DNA from: Trametopsis cervina
Taxonomy: Eukaryota; Basidiomycota; Agaricomycetes; Polyporales; Irpicaceae
Length of the DNA stretch: 64,000 bases
Assembly: GCA_022385755.1 (NCBI GenBank)
Contig: MU278370.1
Location: forward strand, 436,820-500,819
Direction of reading: 5' to 3'
Shown here piece after piece: positions 11,268 through 22,245 of this stretch. Each line of letters begins with the position of its first letter. Position 1 is the first letter of the stretch. The translations under genes were made by a program, and so were the position numbers. The notes under the pieces are model-generated. The model was given only the letters and a program-made list of their open reading frames with translations, was not told where the DNA came from and made no database searches.

Positions 11268-13882
11268 GGTACCTGGGCTAAATCGTAATTCGTCAGGCGC
11301 GCAGGACAATTACCGTTTCATGGGCTGTTGCTAGCTCCCGAGGGACATCGCCGCAGGCAGAGAGGAGCGGTGCACCAGTTGATCGCTTCCTGCGCGAACT
11401 GCCAGACTAGGCCGCGGAGTCTGAACTATGCGTAATGCACATAACAATCTCGCCCAATCCGAGTAAGCGCTGTTTGAATGCTTGGAATCACTTTGGAATC
11501 CCGATACACCCCTGTCAGTGCGCTGCCGCCCGGCGTTGACACCGTGGCCAGACAAGACCTGAAGGAGCCGCGCTGGGTCCACGCCATAAATCCGGCCACA
11601 GGGGTTGTGCAGGAGACTGTGGGCGGTCGGAGCCGGCCGTCGAGGATACTTTGGCGTCGAAATAATGTGACATCGCTTATCCACATAATTTCCTGCTTCC
11701 CAGCATCCTTGCGGAATGGAACTACACACTGCGGGCCGCACTGCTTCTGCACGCAAGCAAGATATGTGTACGGACGTATTGCTAGACAACGCTGAGAGGT
11801 CTCGAGTCAGGTGAAAGGTCATAACAAGCGGGGTATTCGTCCCTCAGACACCACACCGGAGGGACATTTTGGAGACACGGTCGCACAGCGGGCGGACAGG
11901 TATTCCGAATTCCGTTCCCCAAGGGAACGGGGAAACAGTGCCAAATGCAGGCAGGCTGCAGTCAATTGTCTGACAGTCTAATCAGCATCCTACATCAGCC
12001 CAAATTACATGAACCGACACGAAATCAAGACTCATCCAATTCACTAGACCAACCCTACAAAACCTTCCATAGCGGTTGCGGCGTAACATGATTGCATGGC
12101 ATGGAATTATGACTAGCTCTGTAGTAGCGTGTCTGTGCTAGCGTAAGCGATCAGGCAAAAGCATCACGGAAGATATGCAGAGCGATGCCTGTCAAACTAG
12201 ACCAGAAGGCTCAACAAAGATATGTATGTCAGAATGGATGATATGCCGCGACGAAGCAGCACATACCTGAACATCAAGTGCATCGCAATGCATGAAAGGT
12301 AGATATGTATGGAGGTTGTCAGACTCTATTCCACTCATCATTATTGTCCTCGGCAAATGGGCGCATCGAGAGTGCGACTGAGATAACACGCGGTGATACC
12401 TTGTAGGCCACCGAAGCTTGCCATAACCCATCGTCATAACTCGATAGTCATGACTCGATAAAGACATCTGTGGCGAGGTCGCTGCCAGTACTTCAGACGA
12501 ACATCTTCGAACTATACGTCAAGCACTTTTTGATGCTAATGTCCTCTCCGGAATGCACTGTAGGTGGCGTATACGGTTGACCATGCATCAATTAATCAGA
12601 AGGATAATTATGGCAGGCGTCGAGATTAAACTCGCCTAAGAACCTCTCAGTCATTATCGTGAGCGACCCTGCCTCGACATGGAAGGTGGATGGGTGATGC
12701 CCATTAAAGCTGGCAAGGGCTAAGTAGCAGTTGACCTCGTCCGAGCGGAAGCCAGTGAAGGTTCGGCGAGAACCTCGGATTCGCCGGGCACGACCATAGA
12801 CGCGTGTCACGTGCGCAAGGATGTTGGCCAGCTAATCTGGAATTCCGGCTTGTTCCAAACCGTAATCGTCACTGTAGTCGCTGCTGCCAGATTCAGCTAA
12901 CAAGGTCAGCACCCACACGGGATACGCTTTTCGATGCAGCAGCTCGCAGATGGGTACTACAAACCCTTTATGTCGACGTTGAGCAACCTCGTGTGTTATA
13001 GAAGCAACATTGTTATGTCTTCTCCCTGACAGGTGAGCATATATACAATAGCTTCGATTCCAGAGCCATTCGATGCGCTGAATGGCTGGTGGTCTATCTG
13101 AGGCCTAGTTTTGCCTGAGCATACTCGACGGTCTATGTGTCGGACAGGTCATCGTTCACGAGGGTTTACCCCACTGACAACACGCGGGAAAGGCTACAGC
13201 TTAACAGGGCGTCGCTCGGTAGAAGTGCTGAGACAGCTGCTGAGACTTGCTTGCACCATCACATTCACCACGCGTCTTGAGTATTCTCGAACTGACGTTG
13301 CGGATTAGCCCACCCGCTATTATTACACTGCGACAGGAAAATCGTTTCCCAGAAATACCATTGCTTCGCCCTTGCAGCCCTTTGTCGGGTCATGATGTCG
13401 TGCCATCGGACTAGTGAGTGCTCATCCAATGCACGTTCGTTCAAAGTCATTCCTCTCATCATAAAATAACCCGCCCTTGCAGCTGCCCCTCTCGTCGTCA
13501 AGGTACAAAATGCGATCTCTGACTACTTGGCACATTCTTTTTATTGCGCTCACTCGCATCTCAAACACGAAAACGACTGGTGGCACTCTGGTCGCAGCAC
13601 AGGACCCCGCACTACTCCCACAGATCACGTTCTGCAAGCGGCCCATCAAACGGCACTGATCTCTCGCCTCATCAGTGGATTTGCGAGCCGTCCCACGACA
13701 GATCGTGCCGACGCGCAAGAGCACACGACCGCACTCCGCTGTCCAAGCTCGCTGATGACAGCCTGTAAGCTCACGAACGTGCATCCTCATCCTTATGGCG
13801 GCCATGGCTATATATACGGGCTCGCACCACAGGAGAGCGCTGTGTCGTTAGCTTCTGCAGCACAGTTGCAGCACTCGCAAAC
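11268..13882. other. 2.6-kb gene-poor intergenic region
   Basis: No convincing coding region was found. Open frames up to about 160 codons exist near 11331-11822 and 13422-13952 on both strands, but they lack family motifs, balanced composition or coherent splicing. Two adjacent short perfect inverted repeats occur at 11839-11865 and 11912-11930. The last 100 bp contain the promoter of the phytase-like gene. Confidence 0.5.
13809..13816 (+). promoter_or_regulatory. TATA-like element upstream of the phytase-like gene
   Basis: TATATATA lies 67 bp before the ATG at 13883, a plausible TATA-box position for a secreted-protein gene. The assignment rests on sequence and spacing only. Confidence 0.45.
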
Positions 13883-15907
13883 ATGGCTCGCAAGCTCGCT
13901 ATCCTCGCTGTCCTGCTCAACGTCGTCGCCGTGCTCGCCAGGCCCTCCTTGAAAGCGGCGTCTGTGTCCGAGCCGGACCCGTCTTTGGCAAAGTCGGTCA
14001 CGGTCGCGGGACAGACATTTGTGAACAAGGTCTGTCATGCCTTGTCGTTATGATATCTGGAATGTCCCCGCTCATCTATTGTGCGAAACATAGGGCCTCG
14101 TCGCGTTCGGACTCATCCCCTCCGACTTCAGGGAGTCTACAGGTAAGGTTAATCGGCTCGCTGAGGCTCGCAGGCTGAACCAGCCCCGCAGGTGACACCT
14201 TCGGTGGTGTCGGTAGCGCCATTGCGATCAAGCCCGGCTCCTTCGCCGCGCTGTCCAACGGGAGCTTCACAGGTACAGTACACTCACACGACCACTCATT
14301 CAATTAAGGTTCTCACGCAGATCCTCAGGTACTCTCATTGTCCAACCCGACCGCGGTTTCAATGTGTAAGAATCCCCAACTGCCCCGGACATACGCGTTC
14401 TAATCCTGGCCGTTCTCACAGGGACGGCACCGTGGACTACCAGGGACGTCAACACCAGCTCGACTTTGTGCTCAGCCCGCACTACGCAACCTCCAACCTG
14501 AGCTTCACGGCTGCACAGCAAACGCTGCTGCTCAACTACAAGGGCACTCTGCTCTACACCGAACGTGCCGGCGCGAAAACGACAGGTCTCGACGCGACTG
14601 GCGTGCGCAATGCCCAATCTGGATTCCCATCGAACCCCCTTGCCGACCCCCAAATGCCGATCCCGACAAAGAAGGATAACCGCCTGACTCTTGATCTGGA
14701 AGGCCTGGTGCTGAACCCCGACGGCACGTACGTATCGCGTTCTTCCTGTCGCAGTTAAAGAATGCGAGCTCACCCATATGTCTGTAGATTCTGGATCAGC
14801 GATGAATATGGCCCCTACATCTACCTGTTCAGTGCAAACGGCTCTCTGATCCAGACTATCCAGCCCCCAGATGCCATTATCCCCATCACCGACGGCGACA
14901 TCGACTTTACCAGCGAAGACGACCCCGACACCGGCCGCGCGGGCAACCAAGGTACCACCATCCGCTCACCATGTTCCCTTCTCATCAACTGACCACATCT
15001 GCGTTCGCTAGGCTTCGAAGGTCTCACCGTCGACCGCTCAACAAACACCCTCTGGGTTCTCCTTCAATCCGCGACGATCCAGGATGGCGGCAACAAAAAG
15101 AAAAACGCGCGGAACACGCGTCTGCTCGGCTACGACATCTCGTCGCCTTCCACCGTGCGCCCCGCGCTCAAGGCGGAGTACATCGTCCCTCTCCCGCTCG
15201 ACAGCGATAGCAAGACGCTTGGCGCGAGCGAGCTGGCGTTCGTGAGCAAGAACATCTTCTTTGTCCTCTCGCGTGACGGGAACGGGCATGGCGGCGACGC
15301 CACCCTGTCCGAGTACAAGTGAGTGTTCCCTCTGGTCTCGTTCGGCACGGCACTCAGCGTGCGCAGGGGGATCGACCTGATCGACGTCACCTCTGCGACG
15401 AACATCGCGGGCTCCAAGTTCGACAGCCACAAGAACCCGGTTTCGCCCAAGGGCAACCTCGACTCAAGCGTCACGCCTGCCGTGTATACCTCCTTCGTCT
15501 CGCTGATCGACGCGGCCAATCTCGCGCGCTTCGGGCTGCACAATGGTACGTCTAGTTCTGCATCACGATTGCACTACCGTCCGTCCGTCCCTCGCAACGT
15601 TACTGATCGCTGTCGACAATCGCAGGCGACCCAGCAGACCAGACGCTCATCGACGCAAAATGGGAGAGCATCGCGCTCGCGCCTGTCAACGACCCCGCCT
15701 TCCCGCACGACTTCTTTCTCTTCACCGCGGTGCGTATCTATCATCTCTACTCGACCTATGTTTATCTGATATGATGTGGTTCGATCTTGATAGAGCGATA
15801 ACGACTTCATCACAACGAACGGCATCTCCGTCGGCCAGCCGTACAACGCGGGGCTGGACAACGACAACCAGTTCCTGGTGTGGCGGGTGACACTGCCTAC
15901 GGCGTGA
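13883..15907 (+). CDS. Secreted phytase-like (esterase-like) domain protein
   Basis: The protein begins with a typical signal peptide (MARKLAILAVLLNVVAVLA, then RPS). The mature part matches the 'esterase-like activity of phytase' domain family, a beta-propeller fold found in secreted fungal and bacterial proteins whose substrates are poorly defined. Ten exons (13883-14029, 14094-14142, 14192-14272, 14329-14365, 14422-14727, 14788-14951, 15012-15318, 15367-15545, 15626-15729, 15794-15907) give 495 residues. Diagnostic stretches are DLEGLVLNPDGTFWISDEYG, then PYIYLFSANGSLIQTIQPP, then GFEGLTVD, LLGYDISSP and the C-terminal NDNQFLVWRV. The DGTFWISDEYGP motif is formed only after splicing at 14727/14788, which supports the model. 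A true phytase activity should not be assumed. The function is probably extracellular phosphate or ester metabolism. Confidence 0.85.
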
Positions 15908-16811
15908 GTGCTGGCGCGAAGGAAAGGAATTGGTAGTGTAGTCAAAACAAACCTGGATGTATTCACTTGGACAAAATAGTTATTCTGGTTCTCTTCAATC
16001 TGCGATGGATGTGACAGGCCCTTTGGCGTCAGGATCTTTGAGGGGACGAGCTGCATGATAGCGGCTACGATAGGTAGGGGACCAAGCAGTATGACAACAA
16101 ACACAAGGCGTTGTTCGAGTCCTGATGGAAGGAGCAATGTGAGGAGCTGAATATGAGCTATCTACGAACAAGCAGCCGAGTGAATACATGGATGAGACGC
16201 AGAACTCGGTGCACTCCTTGGTAGCTTGGTTATCAATGTCCCTGAAACTCAATCTGTGCCCACTCTTAATAACGGTGTATCCACCGAGACGGAAGTCAAG
16301 ATATAATGCGAATCCCGACTTTCATTCGTCGCGGCCTGGAAAACGACACGCAGACAAGAAGTGAGGTCCTCACTGTGAGGTATGATATAAGTGAGGTCGA
16401 TGAGGAGGATGGATGTCATGATGAGAAAAATGCCTGTTACGAGGAGCTGCGTCGGCAGTGAGCGAACAAACGGCAGATGATACTCACTGATCAGTGCTGT
16501 TATCCGTCAGATGAGACATTGGTTGCATTCTGCGTGAAAGCGAGAGCTATCAAGAGGGATAGCGGAAGCCAGTGCCGTACCTTCATTGTGGCACGACAAG
16601 AGTAGCGAGCGTGCTGAATGAAACAGAATCGAACAGTATATGCGGTGGTGGTGTGAGCGAGGTGCAGATATATGCCATGAGCACGAAGTCCTTTCGACGA
16701 GTCATGCTGTAATAGGGAACTGTGACTTGCACATGATCACTCTAGAGACAAACGCGGTCACGCGAAACGCAACTCTACTCTGAACCCCCATCATCCACAA
16801 GAACTCATCCC
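15908..16811. other. Intergenic region with unresolved membrane-segment-like frames
   Basis: On the minus strand between about 16000 and 16600 two short frames encode hydrophobic stretches: LLVTGIFLIMTSILLIDLTY near 16450, and RLVFVVILLGPLPIVAAIMQ near 16110-16050. I could not connect them to a start codon with consistent splicing, because a stop intervenes in each join tried. This may be an unrecognised small membrane-protein gene, a decayed one, or chance. Nothing else was seen. Confidence 0.35.
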
Positions 16812-18978
16812 ATGGCGGCTGAGCCTCTGACACTACCCGCCTCTCTGCTCACGCGCAAAGAGCACGGGCTTTACACTACTGGTCTCTGCACACTTGCACG
16901 CGTAGAACGTCCGCTACAGACAGGTGGAGGTGCCAACTCTTACTATGCGTCGCTCGAGGTTTCCACCGATGGGGTGCGGATTTGGTTCTCGTTTGCATTT
17001 CCTGAACTTGCCGGGAACAACGTCGATGCGATTCTCCAACTGTTCTGTCCGTCTTTGCTCCGAACCGATGTCCTCAGCGGCGAACAGTTCTTTGCTGCAG
17101 CTCGGCTTGCCACGCATGTGAGATCCGGGACTGCTTTTCTTGAAATAGAACATCTTCTTTCCATTGCCGGTGAGCATCCGTCCGCTTTCTTTGGCTGAGT
17201 GGGCACCATCCCTGCAGCAGTATAGCGCGTACTGCCCGCACACGCCTCATCCTGATCACATTGATGAGGCCAGGATCATGTTCAGGCTTCTCTCCCGTGT
17301 TGTGCCACATACTAACAGCATGCTACAGCGGATGATTACCTCGATGAAGCTGGAGACACGGTGTCAGCGTTGTCTCAGGCTGAACGAAGTAAGTTTGCAA
17401 TATTTTCTGCATTGGCTTCATGCTGAACACGGATGTCTATCGACAGATCAGGAGCACGCTCTGCGCAGTGTTGAAGATACAGCGAAACCATCAGATACTG
17501 TCAAAAGCAACACTATCTATTATCAAGAGCAAGCTGCACGGCCAATCTATAATGGTCGCCCGTTCACATGCATCGGGCTACCGGTGTCTATTCTTGACCC
17601 TATCCTTGCTCAGCTACAGGACGACATTGAGAATATCGACAAACACCCGCCCAAGGCCGAGACTGTAGCGCAGACCGCCAAACTGGTTCATACCGTGCAA
17701 CAACAGCATGAGAACAAGAACAAGATGATGGCCGTAATCATGCCGCTTTTTCTGCAGCTGCTTGGGATCGACCCCTCAGAGGCAAAGACCAACTATAAGC
17801 TGGGGAGTCCATTAATTACTGCCAGTGATGCGGCCGTTTTGTTCCCCCTGGCCGATCCCGAGTCGTCCGCAATCGCTCTCCACTTTGAAGGCAAGTTGTT
17901 GCTAACCGAGGCCGATGTCGAAAGCATCTTGACCTATCGCAAGCATGTGGCTTACCGTGATGAGGCAGGGTGCCATCTTTGACTTTGACAGGCTTTCTTA
18001 CTTATTGCTCTCTACCAGCTCAAAGGTGCTCTTTACGCCACGTGTCTCCCTTGCATTCACATAGCCATCGCTGGTCCATACATTCGTATCTCGGTGACAA
18101 CCTACGGAGAAGATATTTTCGTATATCACGTCACTGACTACATTTCTATCGGCGGCCCAGGAGACCTGCAACACCTACGCCGACGAGTGGACTACATTGC
18201 CAGGCACTTCGATCTGGTACGCAAGGCACTCCATGCACTGCGTAGATACTATGCAGGTGTGCAGCCTCTGGCAAAGGAGCAGGCCGACATTCGGCGTTTC
18301 TGGCCAAATCCCACACGTAGTTGTGGTGAGCGCGCGCTGGCCGATCTTGAGTACAGAGACCGAATCTCCTCTGAAAAGGATGCTACACGACCGCGGCTAT
18401 ACATGCCTGCCATGTGGGAAGCAATATATAAGGGGCAGCGAGTACTGGTCAAGTTCACAGAGCATTACTCCGTTCGTGCACATCGGATTCTGGCTGATTG
18501 TGTTCCGCCAAAGGCTCCCAAGCTGTATTTCGCTGAGAGGCTCCTTGGAGGGGTGTGGATGGTGGTGATGGAATACCTCGAGGGGCAAGATGCCGACAAG
18601 AAGTTTGGCCACAAAGCTCTTCCTGGCTCTGTGGTAGCCGACATCGAGGTGGCATTGAAGCTGCTGCATGACCAGGGCATGGTGTTTGGCGATCTTCAAC
18701 ATCCAAACATCATGGTCAACATAGAAGGTGGCAAATATCGTACAAAGCTAATTGACTTTGATTTCTCAGGCAAGGAGATTGAGGGCGAGGACGAGCACAC
18801 GCGGCAAGTCGGCGTGCACGACGAAGAGGGAACGGGGTCATATGATTGCTTTCTCCGTACCGACCCTGGCTTTCCCCAGGGAGTACAACCCGCTGGGCGA
18901 ATGCGCAAACAGCACGATCTTGACATGTTGCAAATCATCTCCAAAGCCGACTATGATATTATACTGAATGGGTTGTAG
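16812..18978 (+). CDS. Basidiomycete-type protein kinase-like protein
   Basis: Five exons (16812-17169, 17329-17388, 17447-17946, 17992-18025, 18065-18978) give 621 residues. The C-terminal about 200 residues look like a divergent eukaryotic-like kinase fold: VLVKFTEHYS may hold the ATP-anchoring lysine, VWMVVMEYLEG matches the hinge, MVFGDLQHPNIMVN matches the catalytic loop with Asp and Asn kept, and KLIDFDFSG matches the metal-binding loop with DFD in place of DFG. The tail FPQGVQPAGRMRKQHDLDML resembles a closing motif I associate with a large Agaricomycete family of such proteins. The N-terminal 350 residues carry no domain I can name; IAGPYIRISVTTYGEDIFVY is the conserved-looking boundary segment. 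Substrate and activity are unknown. A decayed fragment of the same gene lies 350 bp downstream. Confidence 0.75.
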
Positions 18979-19330
18979 TAGTTTTGTTCGTGTCCGCACG
19001 TAGTCCCAAAGTTATCACTGTAGTCTTGGACAGTGTAGCACGACTACAATGCAAGCCGTATGTTCGCCTTCCACTCTTCGTCGCCCAGGCTGCCCAGTGG
19101 TTCCCCGCAGTGTCTTTGATGCACGAGCAGACCGCACGTCTCGATGTTCAAGCCTGCGTAAGTTCACATCCGCGGCCTGACAGCCAGATCCCTCAAGATC
19201 ATGTCGCACAAGTTCTTGAACGCGAGCGGTCCAAGACCTACTTCTAGTCCGTCACGCATGTCCCGGAGTTCAGGCTGCTCAAAAGGAGTCCTCTTAGTTG
19301 GTACAGTAAGTCATGTGCCTCCACTTCCCC

Positions 19331-19375
19331 GCGACAGTCTACGGAGAAGATATTATATTCTTGTATATCACCTCA
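19331..19375 (+). pseudogene. Decayed fragment of the kinase-like gene
   Basis: The sequence around 19337-19368 (CTACGGAGAAGATATT, then TTGTATATCACCTCAC) closely resembles the kinase-like gene at 18091-18134, which encodes VTTYGEDIFVYHVT. A few inserted bases break the frame. It is read directly from the two stretches of DNA. The rest of the gene is not recognisable here, so it is a short remnant of a local duplication. Confidence 0.55.
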
Positions 19376-19409
19376 CATCGCTTCACTACCCTGCACTTAG
19401 TGGTCCGGA

Positions 19410-19631
19410 GAGCCGCAACACGGGCGCACCGGGGAGGACGAACATCTCGCCCTCGTCAATGTGTGGATGTCACTAAATTGGCCGTTGTCGTCGACGCGCA
19501 GGAGCATCTTCGTGGTAGTAAAACCATTCCTAAAATCAATGAGAGATATGACCAGTGCCTGTGCTTGTGTCGATCGGATTCGCTGCGTATGTCTGTCTTG
19601 TTTTCTCGTGTGCATGTACACGCCCGGCTGC
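19410..19631 (-). pseudogene. Inverted, decayed partial copy of the HAAO gene
   Basis: On the minus strand this segment matches 20610-20810 of the intact 3-hydroxyanthranilate dioxygenase gene. It includes the second coding exon (AAGATGCTCCTGCGCGTCG and GACGAGGGCGAGATGTTC are shared) and also the end of the preceding intron (CGATCGACACAAGCAC and GGGCGTGTACATG are shared). Small deletions, for example near the exon start, destroy the reading frame, and no other HAAO exon is present. Because intron sequence is included, it arose from a DNA-level inverted duplication, not from a cDNA. Confidence 0.75.
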
Positions 19632-20260
19632 ATATGATAAGTAGCGATGGATGTGTCAGCAACGAAAGTTTGCACTCCCAGCGCCTGATAAAGCGTGCGC
19701 CATTCACCGCAAATTATCACTTGCTCTGTGTGCACTGTGCGAGAGAGTAAAGAGTACAGCAGTCTTGTCAGCGACGTCGAGCCCGCGACTCGGCATCCAT
19801 CGCCTCCCCGAATGACGAAGAAAATTCGCCACTGGTTGCGCGAAGCGAGCGCGTGCGTGTGCGTGTGTGTGTGTCATCACCCGTCCGAGTGTGTGGTGGC
19901 CTGGGACGACGAACCCCGTCTCGCTTCTTGAGAGTTATGTAAGACACCATCGACCCGCCTCGAATGCATGAGCGCAGATGCAGTGGCAGTGCGGAAGGGT
20001 GGATAATGGATCAGTAGCGCGTCAGTGCAGTATACATAGAGGGCCACACACACGCACAGAATGAGACTGAAAGACCCCACGCACAAACCCACAGCTCGCG
20101 TTCTGCTCGTACGCCCAATTCGGCCGCACGCTCTGATCAGACCCACAGCGCTGACCGCCAACCGGCACGCCACCTTCCTCCTCATCCTCATCCTCATCTC
20201 TCACAACCACCACCACCACCGCTACTACCACCACTACCACTACCACCCGCGCCCTCCACG

Positions 20261-21184
20261 ATGCCCCTCGCGCCGCCGCTCAACTTCCCAAAGTGGATCG
20301 CGGAGAACGCGCACCTGCTCCGGCCGCCGGTGAACAACTTCTGCCCGTACAAGGGCAAGGACTTTATCGTCATGATCGTCGGCGGTCCGAATGAGCGCAA
20401 TGACTATCATGTCAATGAGACTGAGGTGAGTGCGCGTGTGCGCTGAGTGAGGTTGTGTGTGTCTGTGGGGTTGTGTGTCTCCGGACGGGAGGAGTTTGAG
20501 GGGAGGGAGAAGAGTGAGAAGACGGAGGAAAGGGAAAGAGGGGTCAGGAGACGGGAAGGAGATGCGCTTGGCGATGCAGGGATGGCGGCATGTCGTACGC
20601 GGATCATAGGCAGGCGGGCGTGTACATGAGAGTGGCTGCACACGGATCGACACAAGCACTGGTACTGATCATCTCTGTTTGCTTGTCTCAGGAATGGTTC
20701 TACCAACACAAAGGCAAGATGCTCCTGCGCGTCGTCGACGACGGCCAGTTTAGAGACATTTACATCGACGAGGGCGAGATGTTCCTCCTCCCTGGTGCGC
20801 GCTGCTCCCTCCTACTTTGGTCATGGGCTCACGTAACGCTATCTCCTCACAGCAAATACTCCGCACAACCCCGTGCGCTTTGCAGACACCATCGGACTTG
20901 TGCTCGAGCGCGTGCGACCCGAGGGCTCACTCGGTACGCACATCCTCCCCTGCTCCCCCTGCTCCCCGTCTGACCGCTCCCGCTCACTCACTCGCTTCGC
21001 TCGCGCAGACCGCCTCCGCTGGTACTGCAAGACACCCGCCCACGCCGTCCCGACCATCATTCGCGAAGAGGCGTTCCACGCGACCGACCTCGGCACGCAG
21101 CTCGCGCCGATCATACGGAGGTGGCAGGAGAACGAGGACCTGCGCAAGTGTCGGTATTGTGGGGCGATCGCTGATCCGAAGTAG
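20261..21184 (+). CDS. BNA1: 3-hydroxyanthranilate 3,4-dioxygenase
   Basis: This cytosolic Fe(II) cupin dioxygenase opens the ring of 3-hydroxyanthranilate to give the precursor of quinolinate, in de novo NAD synthesis from tryptophan. Four exons (20261-20425, 20692-20794, 20853-20933, 21009-21184) give 174 residues, the normal size for the family. Visible hallmarks are [20 protein letters not shown] with the iron-binding His, then [50 protein letters not shown] and the C-terminal rubredoxin-like CRYCG that, with the WYC region, relates to a second metal site in microbial enzymes. The ATG at 20261 follows a CAC/TAC-rich leader. Intron 1 is long (266 bp) and is the source of sequence found in the inverted copy at 19410-19631. 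Confidence 0.95.
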
Positions 21185-21772
21185 GAGCTCGAGATTATGA
21201 GAGGGTCTAGAGGGTGTGAGTTGGGAAAGAAAGAGAAAGATGGGGAGATGGGAGGCGAAGGTGGAAAGGAGGGGGAGGGGAAGTTGTAATATGGGCAGGC
21301 CGTGATGTAGCTCTAGTTATACAGTAGTAGTAAGTACGTACGTAGGCAGTGTATCCAAATTATTCGATGTAGAGCAGCGCTGTTCGTTCCAATGTGGACT
21401 TTATACATCCACCGTCAAATCTCCATCACGACCTTTGCATTTGAGATTAAAACACACAGCTCTGATGAACGCGAACATCACGAGACTGCTTAGAGATGCG
21501 CACACGGGTCGCGTGGTGTTCACGATTGCCAAAAAGAGCGCGATAGCCTTTGTGGCGCTCGCGTGCGCTGATCTGTCACGCTGCGGCTCTGGATCTCGCC
21601 AAACGCACTCCAGTCGCCTGTCGTCATCGTCCCCACCCCCGCTCCGCCATGACGAGCCCCGCCTCTCGCACTCGCATATAAACCCGTCCTCTACCTCCTT
21701 CCTCCCCTCACTTACCTACCATCACACACACACACACCTCACACCCTCACCAACAACACTTCAACACTCATA
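21185..21772. other. Intergenic region: HAAO 3' end and promoter of small hydrophilic gene
   Basis: About 590 bp. The first 100 bp after the HAAO stop are purine-rich on the plus strand (GA- and GGA-rich). The distal part has a TATA-like element at 21677 and a CA-rich leader (CACACACACACACACC near 21724) in front of the next ATG. No additional gene seen. Confidence 0.55.
21677..21682 (+). promoter_or_regulatory. TATA box of the small hydrophilic protein gene
   Basis: TATAAA sits 96 bp before the ATG at 21773 and is followed by a pyrimidine/CA-rich stretch, a common arrangement in strongly expressed fungal genes. Confidence 0.55.
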
Positions 21773-22245
21773 ATGTCCGACTACACCCAACAGAACGACC
21801 TCGGCCCCGCCTCAGGCGGCGCCCCCGCCGACATCCACGATTCCGCACAGGGCGAGGGCGGAGGATACGACAGTCTCACCCAGTCCGCTGGTGACGAGGG
21901 TATGGGCGGCGGTGCTGGCGCACATGGGAGCGGCGTCGCGGGGGGCCATGAGGGCCAGACCGGCGCGGAGAAGCAGGATTGGCTTGATAAGGGCATTGAG
22001 TGGGCGGGAAAGAAGGCGGGGGTTAATGTTGTGAGTACCGTTTTGTGATTATGTGGGAGGGTGGACGTGCGCTGATGCATGGGCGTGTGCAGAGCGACCA
22101 GAACGCGGACAAGGCGGGCGATTTTATGAACAAGGAGTTTAACCAGTATGAGGGTGAGTTGTGTTTGAGTTCTTTGGTGGTCTGTGAATTGTTTGCTGAT
22201 GTGGGTTTGTGTCGTATAGGCCGCAAGCTCCCTGGTGTCCAGTAA
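21773..22245 (+). CDS. Small glycine-rich hydrophilic (hydrophilin-like) protein
   Basis: Three exons (21773-22030, 22093-22153, 22220-22245) encode 114 residues. The protein is rich in Gly, Asp, Gln and Ala, with no cysteine, no signal peptide and no membrane segment. It ends DWLDKGIEWAGKKAGVNV, then SDQNADKAGDFMNKEFNQYE, then GRKLPGVQ. The composition resembles hydrophilins or small stress-induced proteins of fungi, and the helical-looking second half resembles short LEA-like segments. This is a resemblance, not a domain assignment. The TATA box and CA-rich leader suggest strong, possibly inducible expression. Confidence 0.7.

Larger units (their letters stand above)
18979..20260. other. 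Intergenic region with gene fragments between kinase-like gene and HAAO
   Basis: Apart from the two fragments annotated separately, this 1.28-kb stretch has no intact gene. It has a GT-rich simple repeat near 19851-19876. Before the HAAO start there is a CAC/TAC-rich 5' UTR-like tract at 20205-20252, continuing into the HAAO leader. Confidence 0.5.

Noticed and set aside
13527..13952. 141-codon plus-strand frame overlapping the phytase-like gene start
   Set aside because: It runs out of frame into the signal-peptide exon of the recognised gene and has no protein-like features.
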